From contig JAGVEP010000116.1 of assembly GCA_020058145.1 (NCBI GenBank), positions 1 to 21,776 on the forward strand: 21,776 nt of DNA, in the 5' to 3' direction. The DNA comes from Phycisphaerae bacterium (GTDB lineage: Bacteria; Planctomycetota; Phycisphaerae; UBA1845; Fen-1342). Each line of letters opens with the position of its first letter. Positions within the stretch are counted from its first letter, which is position 1. Positions 15,199-21,151 of this stretch are shown one piece after another. The position numbers and the translations under genes are program-made. Under the pieces are notes generated by a model that was given only the letters and a program-made list of their open reading frames with translations, searched no databases and was not told the DNA's origin.

Positions 15199-15728
15199 CT
15201 CAGCCCCTTGCATCCTCTGTGGGACAGGTACGCGCGCGAAAGCCGCATAAGCTCGGCCGCGTCGCGACGGATAGCTACCGCCTGTTTTCGCCACGCGCGA
15301 ATATCGCGCGGATACGGATCATAGTCAGCAGCGTTGCGCGCGAGCCGGGCATCCTTGAGTTTGTTTGACCAAGTGGCGGCGCTCGGAAAGTCATTCGGAA
15401 CATGCCCAGGTAGCTCAGCGTGAGCCTCATGATCGTCGCCGTCATGATAAACGTACGCCGCTGCACGAATTGCGTGATACATTGCGTAATACAGTCGGCT
15501 TATCGCGGCGCGGAGTTGCGGCTGAGCCAAACCCAGAAGAGACTCACCGTCGCGCCGGTGCAGTGCTGCCAGCCGCCACCGGTCGCGGGCTACCAGCAGC
15601 TTTAGCTCGTCGATTTCCATCCCGGAGTCGTGGCAGAGCGAAACCCCTTCGCGCCAGCTTGATAGCTGGACGTTCCGCGCTTTGCCGACGCGGAGCAACC
15701 GTTGATGAGAAAGACGTACTTTCGCCAT
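15195..15728 (-). CDS. HEPN-domain protein with Rx6H motif (putative ribonuclease)
   Basis: 177 residues if started at ATG 15728. The core reads LRAAISRLYYAMYHAIRA: Arg78 and His85 make the R-x6-H signature of catalytically competent HEPN ribonucleases. A second conserved segment, ARNAADYDPYP, lies at about residues 130-140, as in the HEPN relatives found with nucleotidyltransferase partners. No nucleotidyltransferase is adjacent; the partner is the P-loop ATPase, overlapping by four bases. The start is uncertain: GTG 15776, ATG 15728 (weak AAGGGG further off) or ATG 15620, which would remove a basic 36-residue N-terminus and begin as most family members do. Function as an RNA-cleaving toxin is inferred from the family, not shown. 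Confidence 0.72.
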   Translation of the reverse strand: MAKVRLSHQRLLRVGKARNVQLSSWREGVSLCHDSGMEIDELKLLVARDRWRLAALHRRDGESLLGLAQPQLRAAISRLYYAMYHAIRAAAYVYHDGDDHEAHAELPGHVPNDFPSAATWSNKLKDARLARNAADYDPYPRDIRAWRKQAVAIRRDAAELMRLSRAYLSHRGCKGLR

Positions 15729-15771
15729 GCTAGCCGGCCCCTTTATTCCGAACTCAAGTGCTAGACGGGAC

Positions 15772-15785
15772 CACACTCAGTCTAC
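15772..15785 (+). repeat. Edge repeat, right copy (CACACTC-NN-TCTAC)
   Basis: Partner of 13532-13545. It contains the stop codon that ends the N-terminal restriction-enzyme remnant and the possible -10 box of the HEPN gene. Confidence 0.45.
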
Positions 15786-15807
15786 GCGTTTAGCCGGAGA
15801 ATCGCAA
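15779..15807 (-). promoter_or_regulatory. Possible promoter for the HEPN-ATPase pair at the cassette edge
   Basis: On the minus strand TTGCGA (15802-15807) and TAGACT (15779-15784) are 17 bases apart, each matching the sigma-70 consensus in four of six positions. The -10 box lies inside the edge repeat and the -35 box inside the restriction-enzyme remnant, so the junction itself may supply expression. Confidence 0.3.
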
Positions 15808-15953
15808 ATCTGTGAGCTGAGCATCGGGTAGCCGGCCTTGCGTTTCTTGGCGATCTCGGCGTCGAGGTTGTCGGCGGTGTCCTTGGCCTCCCAATAGCCG
15901 CGGACAAGGTTCAGGTGGTCCTTGAAGGTGCCGTCGGGGCGGATGGAGCGGCT

Positions 15954-15972
15954 GACAGGCGAGACGCCTGTC
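15954..15972. repeat. Palindromic insert inside the restriction-enzyme remnant
   Basis: GACAGGCG (15954-15961) and CGCCTGTC (15965-15972) pair around AGA. In the minus-strand frame the surrounding bases encode GATGVSPVSR, which interrupts the nuclease domain between EHEKKV and SIRPDG. It looks like a REP-type element that entered a coding region without breaking the frame. Confidence 0.7.
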
Positions 15973-16229
15973 GCACCCACCTTCTTTTCGTGCTCGGCGA
16001 TGAGGGTCCAGCCGTACTGCTTGCCGACTTCGGCCAGCAGGGCGTGGAAGGCGGGGCGGGTGCCCATTTCGTAGAGGACGTGCTGGTGGGCGAGGTCTTT
16101 GAGCGCGGCGTAGTACTTGTCGATCAGCTTCGGCAGCTTGGCGGCTGGCTTTGGCTTACGCGATGGCGAAGGTTCGGTGGGCAAGGGTTGATCCCGCAGT
16201 TTTCTTCTGGCGAACTGGAACCGCGACAC

Positions 16230-16659
16230 ATGATACACGCGGGGCGGGCAGCTTGCCCGGCGGCCCGTGATTTGTCCGCAGATTACGCAGATTTCGCAGA
16301 GGGGAGGGCTGCTGGATGTTGGCGGTGGCGCGGAAGCCGAATGGCGGACGGGATTGACCGCTTGCTGGCGCGCGCGGCTCCACATTGATCGCTTGCTGGC
16401 GCGCGCGGCTCCACATTGATCGCTTGCTGGCGCGCGCGGCTCGGATTGGTCCACCCCTTGCGGGGTGGGTTCGGATTCCCGCCATCGCTTCAAAAGTGCG
16501 GCTGCCTCCGTCCCTCCGTGCGTCCGCGCCTTCGTGCCTTCTTGACTTACGCCTCGCCAGCGCACAGATTATTGGGCCGGTGGAACCCGACGGTTCCGTT
16601 TCTGCGGCGTGCTCGCGCCGCTGCGTGCCTGGGTGCCGATATTCCTGGCGGAGACCCTT
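16230..16659. other. Repeat-rich intergenic stretch before pfkA
   Basis: No credible gene. It holds a CAGATTACGCAGATTTCGCAG-like tandem at about 16270-16300, the inverted composite repeat block 16352-16477, and a pyrimidine-rich run at about 16500-16545. The last, when complemented, gives the GGCAC-GAAGG units also seen at 12.9 and 13.2 kb. The long minus-strand frame over this stretch is a composition artefact. Confidence 0.65.
16352..16477 (-). repeat. Composite repeat block, right copy (inverted)
   Basis: Inverted relative of 12636-12750. A 31-base unit (CGCTTGCTGGCGCGCGCGGC then TCCACATTGAT) occurs at 16359-16389 and 16390-16420, with a partial third from 16421. The hairpin unit follows: CCACCCC and GGGGTGG at 16451-16468. 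Relative to the left copy, stem bases have changed in pairs, so the hairpin is preserved. Confidence 0.85.
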
Positions 16660-17766
16660 ATGGCCAATACTCGCAAAGCGACGCGCATCGGAATCATGAC
16701 TGGCGGGGGCGATTGCCCCGGCCTTAACGCTGTGATTCGCGTGGTCACCCGCGCCGCGATCCATCAGCTCGGGATCGAAGTAATCGGCATCGAGGACGGG
16801 TTCCTTGGGCTGATCCGCAATCGGATGCGGCACCTGACGAGCGACGATGTGTCCAACATTCTTACGGTAGGGGGGACCATCCTCGGGACGAGCAATAGGG
16901 CTGACCCGGTGCGCTTCGCCATCGGCAAAGACGCGAGCGGGATGCCGATTTTCGAGGACGTCACGCCGCGCGTGCTGGAGCACGTCGCCGAACGCGGGCT
17001 CGATGGGGTCGTGTGCATCGGCGGCGATGGCACGATGACCGGGGCGGCGGCACTCATCAAGCGCGGCCTGCCGTGCATTGGCGTGCCCAAGACGATCGAC
17101 AACGACATGCTGCACACGGAGATCACGTTTGGCTTCACGACGGCTGTCCAGACCGCGACGGAGTGCATCGACCGCATTCACTCGACGGCCAGCAGCCACC
17201 ACCGGGTGATGTTGGTCGAGCTCATGGGTCGCAACGCCGGGTGGTTGACACTGCACGCCGGCCTGGCCAGCGGCTGTGACATCCTGCTGATCCCGGAGAT
17301 TCCGTACGATCTGGACGCAGTTTGCGAAGCCTGCGAACGCCGCAGCAAGCGCGGGAAACGCTTCACGCTCATCGCGGTGTCGGAAGGCGCGGCGCCGAAA
17401 GGGGGGCACCAGACCGTCGAGAAGATCGTACACGACAGCCCGGACCCGATACGGCTCGGCGGCGTCAGCACGGTGCTGGCCGCGCAGATTTCGGAGCGTA
17501 CGCACCTAGAAACGCGGGCCACGATCCTCGGGCACGTGCAGCGGGGGGGTACACCCGTCGCCTTCGACCGCGTGCTGGCCACGCGTTTCGGCTTCAAGGC
17601 CATCGAGCTGGTCGCCGAGGGGGCGTGGAACCAGTTGGTCGTGCAGCAGAATGGCCACACCAGCACCGTGCCGATCGAATCCGTCGCCGGCCGGCAGCGC
17701 ACGGTGCCGCTCGACGATCCACTGATCGCGATGGCCCGCGCGGTCGGCACGGCGGTCGGGGATTGA
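16660..17766 (+). CDS. 6-phosphofructokinase
   Basis: Phosphorylates fructose 6-phosphate to fructose 1,6-bisphosphate in glycolysis. 368 residues from ATG 16660, with GGAG six bases upstream; the frame extends a little further up without a ribosome site. Motifs: MTGGGDCPGLNA at 13-24, GGDGT (121-125), PKTIDND with the catalytic Asp (143-149), MGRNAGWL (189-196) and GHVQRGGTP. The phosphoryl-donor markers are mixed: Gly in GGDGT is the ATP-type residue, while Lys in PKTIDND is the residue usual in PPi-dependent and trypanosome-like enzymes. The Gly argues for ATP, but the donor is not certain. It stands alone, with a YkgJ-type gene 84 bases downstream. Confidence 0.94.
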   Translation: MANTRKATRIGIMTGGGDCPGLNAVIRVVTRAAIHQLGIEVIGIEDGFLGLIRNRMRHLTSDDVSNILTVGGTILGTSNRADPVRFAIGKDASGMPIFEDVTPRVLEHVAERGLDGVVCIGGDGTMTGAAALIKRGLPCIGVPKTIDNDMLHTEITFGFTTAVQTATECIDRIHSTASSHHRVMLVELMGRNAGWLTLHAGLASGCDILLIPEIPYDLDAVCEACERRSKRGKRFTLIAVSEGAAPKGGHQTVEKIVHDSPDPIRLGGVSTVLAAQISERTHLETRATILGHVQRGGTPVAFDRVLATRFGFKAIELVAEGAWNQLVVQQNGHTSTVPIESVAGRQRTVPLDDPLIAMARAVGTAVGD

Positions 17767-17850
17767 ACTTCGGCCCTGCGCTCCGTTACATTCCGGCAAC
17801 ACCGATGACTGGTTGGCGAGCCGCCAACGTTACGGACGAGGACTGAAGGC

Positions 17851-18330
17851 ATGCCCAGCATACTCTGCGAGCACTGCACTGCGGCTTGCTGCCGCTACAT
17901 CGCGTTGCCCCTGGATGCCCCCGAAACCCCCGCCGACTTCGAAGATATCCGCTGGTTTCTAATGCACGAGCACGTGTCCGTTTTTGTCGAAGACGGCGAC
18001 TGGTACGTCGCGTTCCAGACCCCGTGTCGGCATCTTCAGCCAGATCACCGCTGCGGCGTTTACCGCACCCGGCCCAAGATTTGCCGCACGTACACGACCG
18101 ACGACTGCGATTACCACTCCGGCGACTACAACTGGGAGCAGCATTTCACGGCCCCGGAGCATCTGGACGCGTATCAGCGTGAACAGCCCGCCAACGGGCG
18201 CTCCCGCGGCCGTCGCGGCAGCGGCAATGGCAAGCGGAAACGGCGTCTGCCGGCGCCGGGTTCCAACGGTCACGCCCAGGACCGGTGTGGAACGGCGCTG
18301 CCGATCCTGCTGGCGAGCCAGCGTCCGTAG
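17851..18330 (+). CDS. YkgJ-family cysteine-cluster protein
   Basis: 159 residues. Cysteines are arranged CEHCTAACC (6-14), PCRHL, CGVYRTRPKICRTYTTDDC, the metal-binding layout of the YkgJ-type family. The tail from about residue 113 is Arg/Gly-rich (NGRSRGRRGSGNGKRKRR) and probably disordered; it may contact nucleic acid. GAAGG sits just before the ATG and GAGGA a little further up. It differs clearly from the YkgJ protein at 6687-7133, so the two are not recent duplicates. A palindromic element begins at the base after its stop codon. Role unknown. Confidence 0.8.
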   Translation: MPSILCEHCTAACCRYIALPLDAPETPADFEDIRWFLMHEHVSVFVEDGDWYVAFQTPCRHLQPDHRCGVYRTRPKICRTYTTDDCDYHSGDYNWEQHFTAPEHLDAYQREQPANGRSRGRRGSGNGKRKRRLPAPGSNGHAQDRCGTALPILLASQRP

Positions 18331-18465
18331 TGTACTGCCTCAGAAGAATGCGGTCGCATCCGTTCGGGGAGCATCGGCCTCTGGCCGGTGCGAAAAGCCG
18401 CTTCGCACCGGCGGGACGCCGATGCTCCCCGTGCCGATACGTCGCAATTATTGCGAGGCAGTACA
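18331..18465. mobile_element. MITE-like nested palindrome with possible 4-bp target duplication
   Basis: 135 bases with three nested perfect inverted repeats: ends TGTACTGCCTC (18331-18341) with 18455-18465; CGGGGAGCATCGGC (18365-18378) with 18418-18431; and GCCGGTGCGAA (18384-18394) with 18402-18412, leaving a 7-base loop. The 23-base and 23-base segments between the outer and middle arms are also partly complementary. The element is bordered on both sides by GTAG (18327-18330 and 18466-18469), as a target-site duplication would be. It carries no gene, so it would need a transposase from elsewhere. It may equally act as a strong terminator for the gene ending at 18330. Confidence 0.75.
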
Positions 18466-18623
18466 GTAGCCACATGCGTGGTGGAGGCGAGCCGGGGGGG
18501 CGGGGCGGGCTGTAGCGGCCCTTGGAGACGGCAGTGCTGGCGGCGCGCGTAACACGCAACGTCCGATAAGAGATATTATGTTGAGTTATACACCCCGCGG
18601 CTCGACCCGCAGTGGCTTTGCTA

Positions 18624-18641
18624 TCCCGGTCCGCTCCGGGA
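18624..18641 (-). terminator. Hairpin after the small membrane-protein operon
   Basis: TCCCGG (18624-18629) pairs with CCGGGA (18636-18641) around a six-base loop, six bases past the stop codon of the minus-strand gene ending at 18648. No T tract; a possible terminator only. Confidence 0.35.
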
Positions 18642-18647
18642 CCTCGG

Positions 18648-19007
18648 CTATTGCCGCTGGCGCCGCTCCGGCTGTTCCGCCGGTGCGCGGTCACGCGGCT
18701 TGGGCAACTGGTCCAGACCTGTTCGTTGCAGAATCTCTAGCGTCTTGTTGTTGTAGTCAAATGCGTAGACGATCATCTGCTTGGCGGCGGCGTCCACGAC
18801 CACGACGGCCTCGGTGGTCGCAGAAATCTGCTGCGTGAGCAGGACATAGTCGCCGCCGCGGTCGTTCATTCCGGTCGCGCCGGCCGGCTGTTGCGACACA
18901 AAAAGGAAGCCGACAAATAGCACGCACGCCGTGACGGCCAAAACGCCGATCGCAAACGTTTTCGTGTCAACGGCGGCGGATTGCTCTGTGTTCATGGGAG
19001 CGCTCAC
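18648..19007 (-). CDS. Hypothetical membrane-anchored protein
   Basis: 119 residues. One transmembrane segment near residues 16-37 (FAIGVLAVTACVLFVGFLFV) follows a short polar N-terminus, so the rest is likely outside the membrane. After it comes GDYVLLTQQISATTEAVVVV, then DAAAKQMIVYAFDYNNKTLE, which resembles in pattern the central part of the adjacent gene product (GNYLVVTGQIQSQFDALYML). The C-terminus is Arg/Pro/Glu-rich and disordered. Its start overlaps the stop of the upstream gene by four bases (ATGA), so the pair is translationally coupled. No known family recognised. Confidence 0.65.
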   Translation of the reverse strand: MSAPMNTEQSAAVDTKTFAIGVLAVTACVLFVGFLFVSQQPAGATGMNDRGGDYVLLTQQISATTEAVVVVDAAAKQMIVYAFDYNNKTLEILQRTGLDQLPKPRDRAPAEQPERRQRQ

Positions 19008-19288
19008 GGGTTATTCCGGAAATCGCGTTCGAGGTCGCGATAGCCAGCGTATTCGATGTTGTTGGTGCCTTTGACGAAGTAGAAACAGTGCAGCGTGCGC
19101 TCACGCAGGTCGAGCATGTACAGGGCGTCGAACTGGCTCTGTATCTGGCCGGTTACCACCAGGTAATTGCCCGCCAGGCCCGTCCCCTGGGCCAGGGCGG
19201 TCCGCGGAGTCGCAGCGAAGAGCGCGATCCCGGTCAGCAGCACGAGATTGGCGCACACCAGCACCGTGAGCAGCAGTCGTTTCCGCAT
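19004..19288 (-). CDS. Hypothetical secreted protein, upstream partner
   Basis: 94 residues with a clear signal peptide (MRKRLLLTVLVCANLVLLTG, cleavage probably after TALAQ near residue 34). The mature part GNYLVVTGQIQSQFDALYML, then DLRERTLHCFYF, looks like a diverged duplicate of the downstream protein: both alternate strand-like segments ending in a K/R-T-L-(E/H) motif. ATGA overlap with the downstream gene. No family recognised; probably acts at the envelope with its neighbours. Confidence 0.65.
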   Translation of the reverse strand: MRKRLLLTVLVCANLVLLTGIALFAATPRTALAQGTGLAGNYLVVTGQIQSQFDALYMLDLRERTLHCFYFVKGTNNIEYAGYRDLERDFRNNP

Positions 19289-19322
19289 GTTCGCGCTCCG
19301 TTCGGTTAGAACATGGGCGGCA

Positions 19323-19562
19323 TCAGTCCAGGTGCGACCGATGCGGGTTCTTGAAAGCGATCAGCACGCAGGCAGCGATGAAGAGCGAGCCGGCGATCCA
19401 CTGAATATAGTTGTCCGCGCGTTGCATATACGTGATGCCCGGCTCTTCAAAAGGCTTCTCCGCGTCGCCTTCGGCGGCATAAGTCATCGGTGCCAGCCAG
19501 CCAAGCAGCAGTCCGGCGGCGAGGGCGTGCGGCAGCCAGCGCAGGCCGCGTCGATGGTGCAT
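19323..19562 (-). CDS. Hypothetical small membrane protein
   Basis: 79 residues from ATG 19562, chosen because GGAG lies eight bases upstream; the frame is open to 19697 but that N-terminus has no ribosome support. It has an N-terminal signal or membrane segment (LPHALAAGLLLGWLAPMTYA), a short polar loop, and a second hydrophobic stretch (YIQWIAGSLFIAACVLIAF) followed by KNPHRSHLD. The last residues are, as I recall, conserved among planctomycete homologues. It lies 34 bases upstream of the secreted-protein gene and probably forms one three-gene unit with it. Confidence 0.6.
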   Translation of the reverse strand: MHHRRGLRWLPHALAAGLLLGWLAPMTYAAEGDAEKPFEEPGITYMQRADNYIQWIAGSLFIAACVLIAFKNPHRSHLD

Positions 19563-19791
19563 GATCAGGCTCCGCTTCAGGACTTTCAAGACGGGCGTAT
19601 CGTAGTGTTGGAGCGGGCGCGCGGCAAGCGGCCCCGCCCCCCTGCCGAACGTGCGACTCGCCGGCTTGAGATTCGCCGTGCGCGCCGCTATCCTCACCGG
19701 ACTACCTCCGAGTAGGAGTTGCGACTGTCACAGGCGCACCTGAGACCAGAACAGGACTCCGAATTCACCCAAACTGAGAACGGATGCAGTT

Positions 19792-21111
19792 ATGAGTAAC
19801 CAAGCTCGCCGAGTGATCATCATGGGCGCCGCGGGGCGCGATTTTCACGATTTCAATACGTTTTGGCGGGACAACCCGGAGTTCGAAGTGGTCGCGTTCA
19901 CGGCGACGCAGATTCCGGACATCGAAGGCCGGGTGTACCCCCCCGAGCTCTCGGGCGCACGCTACCCGCAGGGCGTTCCGATTTACGCCGAGACGGAGGT
20001 GACGGACCTGATCCGCAAGCACAGCATCGACCTGTGCGCGCTGGCCCATTCCGACCTGGCACACGAAGAGGTCATGCACAAGGGCGCCCTGGTGAATGCG
20101 GCCGGGGCCGATTTCGTCATGCTCGGGCATCGGCACACGATGCTCAAGAGCAAAAAGCCCGTCATCGCGGTCTGTGCCGTGCGGACGGGCTGCGGCAAGA
20201 GCCAAACGTCGCGGGCCGTCGTCAAGATTCTCAAAGCGCTCGGCAAGAAAGTCGCCGCGGTGCGGCATCCGATGCCCTATGGCGACTTGACCAAGCAGAT
20301 TTGCCAGCGGTTTGCGACGCTAGCCGATCTCTACGTCCATAAGTGTACGATCGAGGAGCGCGAGGAGTACGAGCCGCACATTGAAGCGGGCAACCTCGTG
20401 TTTGCGGGTGTCGATTATGAGCGGATTTTGCGGGCCGCGGAGGCGGAGGCGGACGTTGTCCTCTGGGACGGCGGCAACAACGACATGCCGTTCTTCAAGC
20501 CCGACCTGTTCATCACGGTAGTAGACCCGCACCGGCCGGGGCATGAGTGCAGGTATTATCCCGGCGAGACCAACCTGCGGATGGCGCACGTGGTCGTGGT
20601 CAACAAGGTGGACACCGCGCAGCCCGCGGGCGTCGAGACGGTTCTCGCGAACATCCGCGCGGCCAATCCCAGCGCGACGGTCGTGATGGCGAATTCGCCC
20701 GTGACCGTCAGCGACCCAGCCGCTATCAGGGGCAAACGTGTACTCGTGGTCGAGGACGGTCCCACGCTCACGCATGGCGGAATGCGCTACGGAGCCGGGC
20801 ACATCGCGGCCCAGCAGTTTGGCGCGGCAGCGCTCATCGACCCGCGGCCCTACGCGGTCGGCACCATCAAGAGCACGTTTGCAAAGTACACGCACGTTTC
20901 CGAAGTGCTCCCGGCGATGGGCTACGGCGACCGGCAAATGCGCGAGTTGGAGCAGACCATCAATGCAGTGCCATGCGACCTGGTTCTGATCGGGACGCCG
21001 ATCGACCTCGGGCGGCTGCTGAAGATCAACAAACCGGCGCTGCGTGTCACGTACGAGCTTGAGGAGCGCCAGCCGGGCCAGCTCGAGGCGGCAATCCGGC
21101 GCGCCGTGTGA
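19792..21111 (+). CDS. Cyclic 2,3-diphosphoglycerate synthetase-like P-loop protein
   Basis: 439 residues. An N-terminal Rossmann-like domain (RRVIIMGAAGRDFHDFN) precedes a nucleotide-binding domain with P-loop VRTGCGKS (130-137), DGGNND (226-231) and NKVD (271-274), then EDGPTLTHGGM and a C-terminal GTPIDL segment. This architecture matches proteins annotated as cyclic 2,3-diphosphoglycerate synthetase (CpgS), which in methanogens makes an osmo- and thermoprotective solute from 2,3-diphosphoglycerate and ATP. Bacterial relatives are common, but their activity is largely untested; a GTPase or metallochaperone-like role is possible. The ribosome site is weak. It is divergent from the small membrane-protein genes, with 230 bases between starts. 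Confidence 0.78.
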   Translation: MSNQARRVIIMGAAGRDFHDFNTFWRDNPEFEVVAFTATQIPDIEGRVYPPELSGARYPQGVPIYAETEVTDLIRKHSIDLCALAHSDLAHEEVMHKGALVNAAGADFVMLGHRHTMLKSKKPVIAVCAVRTGCGKSQTSRAVVKILKALGKKVAAVRHPMPYGDLTKQICQRFATLADLYVHKCTIEEREEYEPHIEAGNLVFAGVDYERILRAAEAEADVVLWDGGNNDMPFFKPDLFITVVDPHRPGHECRYYPGETNLRMAHVVVVNKVDTAQPAGVETVLANIRAANPSATVVMANSPVTVSDPAAIRGKRVLVVEDGPTLTHGGMRYGAGHIAAQQFGAAALIDPRPYAVGTIKSTFAKYTHVSEVLPAMGYGDRQMRELEQTINAVPCDLVLIGTPIDLGRLLKINKPALRVTYELEERQPGQLEAAIRRAV

Positions 21112-21127
21112 ACTCGCGGCCCAGTCG

Positions 21128-21149
21128 GCACCGCGCTTGCCCGCGGTGC
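21128..21149. terminator. Hairpin between converging genes
   Basis: GCACCGCG (21128-21135) pairs exactly with CGCGGTGC (21142-21149) around a CTTGCC loop. It lies in the 40-base gap between the converging cpgS-like and dockerin-protein genes, so it can serve both strands. No T tract. Confidence 0.5.
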
Positions 21150-21151
21150 GG

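Larger units (their letters stand above)
15777..16229 (-). pseudogene. N-terminal remnant of a type ISP restriction-modification enzyme
   Basis: Reading down from a GTG near 16229, the frame gives LPKLIDKYYAALKDLAHQHV, RPAFHALLAEVGKQYGWTLI and then RPDGTFKDHLNLVRGYWEAK, followed by DTADNLDAEIAKKRKAGYPM. This matches my memory of the N-terminal Mrr-like nuclease domain of type ISP enzymes, including a PD...E-A-K catalytic signature (RPDG and WEAK). Homology stops after GYPM, around 15810; ten unrelated residues and a TGA follow. The ~1500-residue body (helicase, methyltransferase) is absent, and a C-terminal remnant lies past the HEPN-ATPase pair. A palindromic repeat is inserted in frame at 15954-15972. 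No start has a good ribosome site; the frame runs further up into repeat DNA. Confidence in the family is good, in exact limits poor. Confidence 0.72.

Noticed and set aside
16156..17505. 449-codon minus-strand open frame
   Set aside because: Antisense to phosphofructokinase and running into repeat DNA; no recognisable domain.
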